Below the pieces are notes generated by a model. That model was given only the letters and a program-made list of their open reading frames with translations. It was not told the DNA's origin and did no database searches. From contig NC_092607.1 of assembly GCF_047663525.1 (NCBI RefSeq), positions 5,241,001 through 5,305,000 on the forward strand: DNA of 64,000 bases, written 5' to 3'. The position numbers and the translations under genes are program-made. Source of the DNA: Anas platyrhynchos. Taxonomy: Eukaryota; Chordata; Aves; Anseriformes; Anatidae. Shown one piece after another: positions 1 to 8,160 of the stretch. How positions within the stretch are numbered: position 1 is the first letter of the stretch; every line of letters starts with the position of its first letter.

Positions 1-964
1 AATGGTTTGAACTCTGAACCTCGTTACCAAACACATGCTTGCTGGGGCAGGTCACTCTTTTCACTACATTTGCTGCTTTCATACAGAGTAAGATGCGAGG
101 CTTGAAAGAAACATCTTTTTCTTTCAAGCAAGCCTCCTCCTGGAATACTTGGCTGAGCTGCTAAATAGACAGAAAGCTCACTCAGTTGGAAAGGACTTTG
201 TGCTGCCCCATGAAGCTCTGATCCTCCAAGTGCACCAGAAGAAATATCAAGGCAAAATCTTTTATGAGAGCTCACAGACATTAGGAGGAATAAATGCCAG
301 CCCAGACACAACTCCCTGTCATTTAGTTGAGCCGGTGGTCCAGCAGACAGGGAAGAGTGGAAATAATTCCCCTCTCTGGAACATACTGTGCAGCCTTTGC
401 TTTTTGGTAAGCCAGTCCGTCCGTCCATTGGGAAGCGACTAAAGGGAGGTTGAAGTATACTTAGAGAATGATTCTGGTTGTTGTAAGTACTTGGTGGTGA
501 GGAGAGGTGGAGCTGACACCTTGTGGCTGGATGCTCTGAGCTTTGTAAGCCAACTGCAGTAATCTGTATTTGCCGTGGTTTTGGGAAGAGCGTAGATTGT
601 TAGCCAAATTGCCTTGGGAGGTTAGGGCGGATGAACATCAAGAGCAGGTGGATTTAGGCCAGACAGTTCTGCAGGATTTTGTTGAATGAGCTTTGATCTA
701 TGTAGCACCTTTGCCAGGCTTGTAAAACAGGTATCAACTAGTGGAGGGAACAGAGTTTCCAAGCCAGGATGAAGAGAAGTGTTTTAGGTGTTTTCTAGTT
801 GTGTGGCAGTGCTTACTACAGAGCTGCAGCACAAGAGCTCTCCTGGTTTCTGTAGGCATGACTGGCCAGATTTAGGAAGACTGGAACTTCCTAAAATGTT
901 GGGAATTGATGGGTCCATTGCGTGTGGCAGCTCATACAGACACCTCCCTGCAGGAGGATTTCCC
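1..964. other. Unassigned sequence upstream of the gene
   Basis: No repeat or coding exon is recognised here. An open stretch on the plus strand (149-442) is followed by a possible splice donor (GGTAAGCC near 404-411), so an upstream untranslated or coding exon of the downstream gene cannot be excluded. The translated peptide shows no family features and no convincing acceptor was found. Confidence 0.4.
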
Positions 965-1176
965 TGGGTGTATTCCCCAGACATCTGCTGGGTAAGCAAC
1001 TCTGCCAGACACAAGCAGTCCAAACGGTTCCTACAATGTGTTGAGGACAATTTTCGGATGCAGGTGGTGGAGGAGCCGACGAGGCGGGGGGTGCTCCTGG
1101 ATCTCGTTCTTACCAACAGGGATGGCCTTGTCAGGGATGTGAAGGTTGGGGGCAGCTTGGGATGCAGCGACCATGC
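965..1176 (+). mobile_element. CR1 LINE fragment, ORF2 endonuclease region
   Basis: The plus-strand frame encodes part of the endonuclease-like domain of a CR1 ORF2 protein. Visible pieces are SPDICW, FLQCVEDNF, VVEEPTRRGVLLDLVLTNRDGL and GGSLGCSDH. From about 1010 to 1174 it is nearly identical to 6477-6641, with about a dozen differences, so both come from the same subfamily. It stops abruptly after the ACCATG at 1171-1176, with no CR1 3' untranslated region or terminal 8-mers. It is therefore an internal piece, not a normal 5'-truncated insertion. It is not a host gene. Confidence 0.85.
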
Positions 1177-1768
1177 TTTGTCTGCTCTCCCCTTCATTTA
1201 AACAAGATAACTTGACAAGTGGTCAGCCAAAGTTAGGAACCACAGTCAGCAAAGATGGTTTGAAATGCTAAAGGCCATTGAAGCCCAACTCCAAATCTCT
1301 CTCGTTGTTCTTATTCCCCCAATATTCTCCCTGCATTTTCATAAAGGCTAAGAAGGCTCTACGAAACCCAGGAAGCAATACAATCTACTGACAGTTTTAG
1401 ATGCGCAGTCGCCATCAAGTATTTGACTTAAGAATGAATTCCCATCAGCATTTTCTAGTGATTTAAGTGGCTGTGAGCAGGTGGAGAAAGTGGCTTAAAG
1501 TCAGGTTGAGGCCTCAATTCAAGTTCATTCCTGAGAAGCGCAGATGGCACAGTGCAGTTTCCTCAATGAGTACCCTTGGATTGCAGAAACCTAGCGCTTC
1601 TCCTGTGCTTCTTCCTCCCCTGTGAACTACTGCAGACCACTCAAATCCTTAGGTATTTGTCTCAAAACAAAGTAAGCAAACAAACAAAAGTCCAGTCAGT
1701 CCAACACTGCAGGCTGAAGCTCAGTCTGAGATACAAGCTATGTCATGATGTACCTGTTTCATTGGCAG
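1177..1768. other. Unassigned sequence / probable upstream intron or promoter region
   Basis: About 590 bases between the CR1 fragment and the first supported coding exon. No open frame with family features is seen. The end of the stretch (about 1750-1768) reads as a splice acceptor: a pyrimidine-rich run followed by CAG at 1766-1768. This implies at least one further exon upstream, perhaps untranslated. Confidence 0.45.
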
Positions 1769-1774
1769 GGCACG

Positions 1775-2065
1775 ATGGAGTCACCTGCCGTGACCCCACA
1801 GAAGGGCTCTCTCCAGCTCCTAGTGAAGAAACGGGAGTCCGCCAGTGCCACAAAACCCAGCTTGGTGCACCAGCACCCACCAGCGCCACGGTCGCGGGCA
1901 CGAAAGAAACGCATCCGTGTCAGATCTGTGGAAATACTCCGGGCAGAGGGTTGGATCATGGAAACAATCGAGGAGGAGCCCCTGGGCAGCACTGGCGAGA
2001 TTGAAACCTTCCCCATTACTTACGAGGAGCTTCAGAGCCACTTCGAGAACCTGGGTGGCAGGAAG
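1775..2065 (+). CDS. Coding exon 1 (first supported)
   Basis: Residues 1-97. An acceptor CAG lies at 1766-1768 and the donor GTGAG starts at 2066. The frame is also open upstream of the ATG back to a stop at 1727-1729, so coding could enter from an earlier exon. The peptide is rich in Ser and basic residues in its first half, then acidic, ending in a stretch with Tyr-Glu-Glu-Leu and Phe-Glu. Two other long open frames overlap it but lack matching splice phases. Confidence 0.72.
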
Positions 2066-5000
2066 GTGAGTGCAAGAAGGTTCTGCACTTGAGAATGATT
2101 CCCCAACAATCACTGTGGACTTGTGATTCTAGCACTTCTGTCAACATGAGGCAAGCATGTGCAAGTGTGCCAAATCTCCTTGTTTTGCAAGGAGACCATG
2201 GGAAACGGAAAGTGCGAGATACTGCTAAGCACGCTGGTGCGATGAGCTATCAGCTAAGCAGCACATGAATGCACCATTCACAACCTGCAGTGCCACAGAA
2301 ATTGACCATAGAGCATCCTGGAGAACACTGCTGCCAGAACAGCACCCCCTTCCAATCTGCTGCTGCTTCCTGTCATTTCTGTCCCTGAGAACCCTATCAG
2401 TCTCCTACCAGTAGCTTCTAACTCCCATCCCCTTGACGTCTTCTAACAGGGAGCAGAAAGTGAGATGCGCTCACTGTCACCAGCTCGGACTAGCAAGCCT
2501 GAGAGCAATCCAGGTGTAGCGGAGTCCGGCGTTAAAAGGAGGAGGGCAGTCTTTGAGATACTCTCTGGAAACAGACAACACAGCGATGCCAAAGGTTAGT
2601 CTGACCACTTGGATCTGCTTTCTCACTCTAGTTGAGTGCACTCGATCTCTGTTGTGACGAGGAGCAACCACATTCGTGCCCTCAGGGCAGCCCCCCGGCT
2701 GCCCAGGAAAAGAACGTGGTGTTCTTATTGATGCCAAACAAGCTTTCCAGCTTTCTCCATTTTATCTTTGTGTTACGGAGGAGTGCCTGAAGCCCATTAA
2801 ACACTTTTTGAGCAAAACACAACAGAACGGTGTCCTATGTTTAGAGAAGAAACTTATGATGAAGACAACCCAAATCTAAAACTATGATATCAAAAATATG
2901 GGCAGCATTCATCAATTATGAAAAAGCAGGAGCTTCCTATTCTCAGTTGGTGAAGATAGTTTGGATTTGGAGACGTGTTGCTTTTGTAACAACACCTTAG
3001 CTTTTAAGCGTGGCTTTCAGGTTTCCACAAGTCGAATGCTCCGTGCTTGTTGTGTTCTAAAGTAAAAGTTGCTAAATGGCTGCTGAAAAGTTGGTGTTCC
3101 TGTTCGTTTTGCCTACTGCTTTTCTTTCAAGATTTGAAACACGTGCACCCATCTCCTTCTCCCCAACTATGATGTCTGTTTGTAGTTTCAGGGGGTAGTC
3201 GCAAACCTCTCAGAGGACTTCGAGAAGCGCGCCCTCCGAAGCCTGGCAGCACGCTGCAGATCTTTGAGGAGAATGTCTCCTTAAAGGATAAAGTGGCTCT
3301 TTATCAAGCTGCAGAATCCAAAGCAGAGAACAGGAACTGCTTTGCTAATCATGTAAGATCCCAATGTCTCATTATCTCCTTAAATCTACGTTTGCTTTGC
3401 ACAGGGTCAGACCCTAAAATACTGTCTGTATTTCTACAAGCAAGCTATCAGATGGCTCACGGGGTGGATCAAAATTTAAATCCGAAATTAGGAAACTTAG
3501 ATAGCAAACAGAGTCATCCTTCAGTCTGTCTCTACCAAATGAGATTTTTCATGCTACATGCCTCTGGTCTTTTGGACAATCCCTTTTCATTCATGGAATT
3601 GCTCTTCTTTGTAGTCCACCTTTGCCTGAACTTCATGTATGAGGGCCCTAGGCCTGAGAGAGAGCAGCAATGCGGTTATCCTATTTCCTCATGTTCACAA
3701 AAAAAGGCAGTTTCTTTACCACAACAAATATTCTTTATTGACAAATAATAAAATCCTATTCAGATGCACAATAAGCTTAGAGCTCTTGCTGCTCAAACTG
3801 AAGGATTTGAAATCACTGCGTTATAAATCAGCGGCTGTTTCAGATAAGGTACAGGAAGAGTCCAGGTGTTTTCAAACCACACAGTTCCTGCCCGCTGGCT
3901 TCTTGATTTCCTCATCGCTTTTGCGTATTCGGAGCAGATTCCTGCGGTTCCTTGGGCAGAGAAGGTTCAAATTCCCTCCTCCTGACACTGCAAAGAATGC
4001 TGCAGTTAGCTCTCTGTCCCCAAAAGGAAGACCTGTAGGAAGCCTGGCCCAACTGAACTGTGTGGAGAACATAGGAACTGCTTCATTTACACTCTAGAAC
4101 CCCTTGCCCTTTCTTGTTGACGTGGACAGTACATTCTTCCTACCAATGGAAACCACCTGGCCTTATTTAACCCCTCTAGATTTCCGAGGAGATCAAGGCC
4201 TGCACTGCGCCTGGTGGCCTGGCAGCAGTCAGCAGGCACTTTGAGAACAGGCAGACCGCCTCCTCGAGGATGACCGTTGCTCGTTCCCAGCACGAGCAGA
4301 AAACTGCATGGGCAACAATGCCATTTGTAATACTAACCAATGAGGTCTTCCATGCTAAAGAGCTTGAGGGAAAAATACCGTGATTTGCTTGATTCCTGAA
4401 CTAGTACACACAGTTTTAGAATGGTGTCCTATGCAGTGTTGTTTGAATGTGGTAATGAATGGGGTTTCCCATTCTTGCTGCTCTGCAATGGTTCAAAGAC
4501 GGTGGCAGAAATATGGAAAATGCTTAGGTGTTGCACTAAATCCCCCAGTAAAGCGAAGGTTTTGTGCATAGGTTTCTCAGGAGGAAAAAGGTACTCCGCA
4601 GACAACTGGAGAGAAGGCTTCTACCGTGGTGCAGCATGCTGCTGAAAATGGTAAGAAGTGGTTCGAGAGTAAAGGCTCACAGAGGAGCACAATGGACCAA
4701 GTTCTTGGCAACTGTCCACTCCCACAAATGTGGGGCTGCTCTTAGGATGCAGATGGGGGACATTGATCCAAGTTATTAATTGCCTCCTTTGCAGCTCAGC
4801 ACATTTATTGATCTCAATGGGACTTAAGAAACAGGTTTATATGCTGCTACACAGAGAGGAGTTTGGGATGAGAAGGTAGCTTCAAATATGTGTGGAGCTG
4901 CTGGAAAGAACTGGGCATTTTAAGAGTTGCCTGGAAACACACGCAGACACTTGCCCCTGTATAGATAAAATTGTGGACGATAAAGGCTCAATTTATAGCC

Positions 5001-5662
5001 AATTAGAATTCATGTGTTAGGTTACTTAGGTGAAGACCTAGGCCAGCTCTGAGTCTGGGTAATGCAGGTATGGCAAAGCAGCAGGCAATACCATGTCCCA
5101 TGTCCCTCAACACCTGATTTCTCTTCACTTTGTTCATTCTGTTCTTTTTTATTATTATTATTATTTTTATTATTTTTCTTCTTTTGTATTCTTCTCCATT
5201 TTTTCCTTTACAGCTGTCAATGTGGGGGCACAGAAGATGGAAGCATTACGCCAACCAAACTCTACAATACCTTCAGTGGCTTCCAGAATGAAAGTAATTA
5301 ATGCAATCATCAAGAATCAACAACTTCCTATAAGATGTCCACGTCATCTTGGAGCTGGTGCACCAAATCTGAAGTGCGAAAGAAATGAATCCTCTGTGAT
5401 CCAGGTGTTCCCTAATCTTAAGGAGCCACAGAGGAGGGAACCATTGTGCCAGCCAAAAAGGAAAATTAATTTTGCAGCTTCCAGACTGAAGATCATCAAT
5501 GAAATCCACAAGAACCAAAGCAATATTCAAAGATGTCCAAACCAGCAAGAAGCTGCTTTAGTGGCTTATGACACGCAGTGGTCTGAAACCACTGAACGCA
5601 ATGGAAAGGACAAACATGAAGCCCTCACATCATCAAAGATGAAGCCACGTGTTGTGCAGTAA
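1775..5662 (+). CDS. Six-exon gene: short Xin (XIRP)-family-like protein, about 420 aa
   Basis: Spliced coding sequence assembled from exons 1775-2065, 2450-2594, 3192-3352, 4180-4326, 4581-4650 and 5214-5662. Every intron is GT-AG and phases run 0,1,0,0,1 to an in-frame TAA. The start ATG has A at -3 and G at +4, but lies six bases after an acceptor, so it may be in a second exon or be internal. Visible parts: a basic, nuclear-localisation-like cluster (residues 39-50, RSRARKKRIRVR), an acidic stretch (GWIMETIEEEP, 59-69), a second basic cluster (KRRR, 126-129), the motif SLKDKVALYQAA (175-186) and PGGLA...FE (210-221). The order of YQAA motif, short polar linker and PGGLA...FE resembles what I recall of the N-terminal region of XIRP2; EPLIN/LIMA1 shares the first motif. 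These families bind actin and act at muscle or cell junctions. Such a role here is inference, because no Xin repeat, LIM domain or proline-rich region is present. The C-terminal exon carries a duplicated 36-residue unit (281-316 and 347-382). Gene reality is well supported; the paralogue identity is not. Confidence 0.75.
2450..2594 (+). CDS. Coding exon 2
   Basis: Acceptor AACAG ends at 2449 and the donor GTTAGT starts at 2595. It contributes 48 codons plus one base (phase 0 in, phase 1 out), residues 98-146. It is Ser/Pro rich, then has KRRRAVFEILSG, a basic patch followed by a short hydrophobic run. The phase matches both neighbours exactly, which is the main support. Confidence 0.72.
3192..3352 (+). 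CDS. Coding exon 3, YQAA-motif exon
   Basis: Acceptor TTTCAG ends at 3191 and the donor GTAAGA starts at 3353. It carries residues 146-199, including LQIFEENVSLKDKVALYQAA. The core pattern S-x-K-D/E-K/R-V/M-A-x-Y-Q-A-A is one I recall from XIRP proteins and EPLIN. It is followed by a polar stretch ending FANH, as expected just before a PGGLA segment. This is the strongest family evidence in the window. Confidence 0.82.
4180..4326 (+). CDS. Coding exon 4, PGGLA exon; donor uncertain
   Basis: Acceptor CTCTAG ends at 4179. The phase-0 frame reads SEEIKACTAPGGLAAVSRHF followed by ENRQTASSR, so it continues the XIRP-like pattern begun in exon 3. The frame meets a TGA at 4381-4383, so the exon must end earlier. 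Two in-phase donors are possible: GTAATA at 4327 (used here) and GTCTTC at 4345, after GAG. Neither is a strong donor. The choice changes the protein by six residues. The exon is short and easily missed by open-frame scanning. Confidence 0.7.
4581..4650 (+). CDS. Coding exon 5 (70 bp)
   Basis: Acceptor TTTCTCAG ends at 4580 and the donor GTAAGA starts at 4651. It has 23 codons plus one base (phase 0 in, phase 1 out). The peptide begins EEKGTPQTTGEK and ends in a short Ala/Gln/Val stretch (STVVQHAAEN). The one-base overhang completes an Ala codon with exon 6, which is good support for such a small exon. Confidence 0.68.
5214..5662 (+). CDS. Terminal coding exon 6 with duplicated unit
   Basis: A long pyrimidine/T-rich tract with a TTA microsatellite precedes the acceptor TTTACAG (ending 5213). 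The frame is open for 149 codons to TAA at 5660-5662. Two 36-residue copies lie at DNA 5240-5347 and 5438-5545, aligned without gaps and identical at 18 positions. Both share QP, ASR-x-K, IN-x-I, KNQ and RCP. No known domain is recognised. The unit is basic and may be helical. Confidence 0.75.
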
Positions 5663-6319
5663 TGTACAACACGTTTCCTATAAAAACCTGTAATGCCTTA
5701 AAAGTAACAGACTTGTCTGAATTTCTGCTGCCTGTCTCTCCTCCCTCCTTCAAGACTTCCCTCCTGCAAGATGCTATCAGGACAAGGCGTGAAGTTGGAT
5801 GTGTAAAACAGATTAAGAGGATTTTCATCAACATTGGTTCCCCAGTAAGTGCTGTGAGTAATTTGCAAGCTAGAGAAAGCGAGCCCAAAATCCCATTTTG
5901 AGTCGGAAAGGATGCTGGAGCAGAATTATGTAAAACTCTGTCTCAGACAGTAACAGAGTTTTGACAAGTGCACTTTGTGACGTGACCCTGCTGAGTGTGA
6001 GCTAGGCAGGAGCCGGGCAGGTGAGCTACTGTGTTGCATGAAACACCGTATTGACAGCGGTGCTCATGTATAGGCTCTAGGGCTTCACGTGAAAGAAGTT
6101 TCCTACCCAGTAGAAGGCAGTGCTTGATATTTTCAGTTAAACAGAGCGAAGGATGGTCCCAAGGACAAGGATCACGAGCTGCCGGGCTGTTTTCCATGTC
6201 TGCTGTTACAAAGATAAGGATGTTTGTCTTCTTCCAGTTCCTCCTGGTTTTCTTGTGCTCCCCTTACTCTGTCTTGGACAACAAAGCCCCTGCTTTCTTT
6301 TTGGGAGGTATGGGAGACA
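5663..6319 (+). other. Presumed 3' untranslated region and flank
   Basis: Sequence after the TAA stop. I saw no AATAAA or ATTAAA signal before the CR1 sequence begins, so the transcript end is undefined. An open frame at 5662-5901 shows no resemblance to the duplicated unit. Confidence 0.4.
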
Positions 6320-6950
6320 TGGTGGTGGCAGTCTACTACAGGTCTCCAGATCAGGAGGAGGAAGTCGATGAGGCCTTCTACGAGCAGCTGCTAGTAGCCT
6401 CATGATCACGAGCGCTGGTCCTCATGGGGGACTTCAATTACCCAGACATCTGCTGAGTAAGCAACTCAGTCAGGCACGAGCAGTCCAAACGGTTCCTACA
6501 ATGCGTTGAGGACAATTTTCTGATCCAGGTGGTGGAGGAGCCGACGAGATGGGGGGTGCTCCTGGACCTCGTTCTTACCAACAGGGATGGCCTTGTCAGG
6601 GATGTGAAGGTTGGGGGCAGCTTGGGATGCAGTGACCATGAGATGGTGGAGTTCCAGATGGAACTAGGCAAAGGAAGTAAGGCTAAAAGTAGGATTGCTA
6701 CCCTGGACTTTCGAAAAGCCAACTTTGACCTCTTCCAGGACCTGCTTGGGAGTATCTCATGGGATAGGTTGCTAGAAGGAAAGGGTGCTTGTGAGAGCTG
6801 GGCTACATTTAAGCAGCACTTCTTCCATGCTCAGGATCAGTGCATCCCGAAGAATAGGATATTGAGGAAGGGGGGCAGGAAACCCATGTGGATGAGCAAG
6901 GAGTTCATCAATAAGATCAAAAGGAAGAGGAAGATCTATGAATGCACTTT
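6320..6950 (+). mobile_element. CR1 LINE, broken ORF2 endonuclease region
   Basis: Encodes a CR1 ORF2 endonuclease-like segment: VYYRSPDQEEEVDEAFYEQL, LMGDFNYPDIC, VEEPTRWGVLLDLVLTNRDG and GGSLGCSDHEMVEFQ, then the linker toward the polymerase (NRILRKGGRKPMWMSKEF). It is inactive: a TGA at 6403-6405 with a frame change, and a TGA at 6454-6456 where relatives have Trp. The polymerase domain is absent, because the sequence changes abruptly near 6950. Confidence 0.88.
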
Positions 6951-7235
6951 CCAAGGCGATCGGCTCCGGGGCAGACGCGTTCTGCAGCGGATCGGGGGAT
7001 CGGACAGGCAGGGCTAATTTTTCCGGCCTACTTGAGCCTACTTGAGGGAGTCGCCAGGGCCCAGCAGCCCTCATGAGGGAGGCTGACGAGGCGCAGGCGG
7101 AGCCAGCAGCACTCCCTCCCCCCGGGCCGTTCAAAAGCTGCCCCTAGGGAGCGCAGCAAACATGGTGGGCAAACAGGGAGTGGCGTTAGCGAGGCAGTTA
7201 GTTAGCGAGGCAGTTCGAACAGGGAAGACAGAGCG
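6951..7235 (+). other. CpG-dense block inside the composite CR1 locus
   Basis: About 285 GC-rich bases with roughly 20 CpG dinucleotides, in strong contrast to the AT-rich surroundings. It contains small tandem duplications (CTACTTGAGC at 7028-7043 and a GTTAGCGAGGCA unit near 7185-7215). It sits between a CR1 ORF2 piece and a CR1 3' end. It may be a CR1 5' untranslated/promoter region joined by internal deletion, or an unrelated insertion. I do not recognise it. Confidence 0.5.
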
Positions 7236-7531
7236 TTGGTTTGTTCTCCCATGTGCCTGGTGACAGGAGAAGGGGGAATGGGCTTAAGTTGCACCAGGGG
7301 TGTTTTAGGTTAGATGTTAGGAAGAACTTCCTTACCAAAAGGGTTGTGAGGCACTGGAACAGGCTGCCCAGGGAGGTGGTGGAGTCACCATCCCTGGAAG
7401 TCTTTAAAAGACGTTTAGATGTAGAGCTTAGGGATATGGTTTAGTGGGGACTGTTAGTGTTAGGTCAGAGGTTGGACTCGATGATCTTGAGGTCTCTTCC
7501 AACCGAGAAATTCTGTGATTCTGTGATTCTT
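7236..7531 (+). mobile_element. CR1 LINE 3' end
   Basis: Typical avian CR1 tail: GAGGCACTGGAACAGGCTGC and the associated phrases for 'ggaggtggtggagtcacc', then 'ttggactcgatgatctt', ending in tandem TTCTGTGA units at about 7512-7530. Plus orientation and well preserved. Confidence 0.92.
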
Positions 7532-7540
7532 CGCGGTGAG

Positions 7541-7727
7541 GGTGAAAGAGCATAGGAACAGGCTGCCCAGGGAGGCTGTGGGGTCTCCTTCTCTGGAGAT
7601 ATTCAAGGCCTGTCTGGATGCCTACCTGGGCAGCCTGCTCTGAGGAAAATGCTTTGGCAGGGGGGGTTGTACCCGATGATCTTTCGAGGTCCCTTCTAAC
7701 CCCTACAGTTCTGTGATTCTGTGATTC
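7541..7727 (+). mobile_element. Second CR1 LINE 3' end, head-to-tail
   Basis: A different CR1 subfamily tail (AACAGGCTGCCCAGGGAGGC, then a 'gtggggtctccttctctgg' type stretch) ends in tandem ATTCTGTG units near 7708-7726. It begins about ten bases after the previous CR1 terminus, in the same orientation. Confidence 0.9.
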
Positions 7728-7988
7728 ATTCAGAAAAGGAAGGGACATTTCTGTGAATATTCAGTAGGAGCTCATCCTCTGCATGTCATCAACTCCCCAA
7801 GCAGAACTTGACCTCAGTCTCGTTCCCGCCTTTGACCATCTGCTGAGGCCTGAAATACCCATGGAGCTCTGAAACAAAACCCAAGAAATCAAAACCAAAA
7901 AAAGTGTTGAACTTCTGCATTGCTTTCTAGACAAGGAATAGGCAGCTGATGCTGATACACTTCTTGCATCCATCTATCTAAGCTGTTG

Positions 7989-8023
7989 GTTTTTGTTTTT
8001 GTTTTTTGTTTGTTTGTTTGTTT
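7989..8023. repeat. (TTTG)n-type simple repeat
   Basis: T-rich tract with regularly spaced single G residues, read directly. Confidence 0.9.
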
Positions 8024-8129
8024 CTCCACCCATTTCCTTGTCTTCTTTCTGTTGTCCCCAACTTTCTCATTTACTAGAACAAGCCTGAGCTGCTTGTGCA
8101 CTAGGCAGATTGATGCTGAATTTGGGAGG

Positions 8130-8160
8130 AAAAAAAAAATATATATATATATATATATAA
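8130..8160. repeat. A-tract plus (TA)n microsatellite
   Basis: Ten A residues followed by about ten TA units. The run can form a cruciform or hairpin. Confidence 0.95.

Noticed and set aside
149-442. 97-codon plus-strand frame with a donor-like site near its end
   Set aside because: No acceptor, no family feature and no phase partner among the supported exons.
1576-2004. 142-codon plus-strand frame with a hydrophobic N terminus resembling a signal peptide
   Set aside because: It overlaps coding exon 1 in another frame; the competing frame has matching splice sites and phase and a family motif downstream.
6772-7134. 120-codon minus-strand frame rich in Ala, Pro and Ser
   Set aside because: Antisense to CR1 and the CpG-dense block; explained by GC-rich composition.
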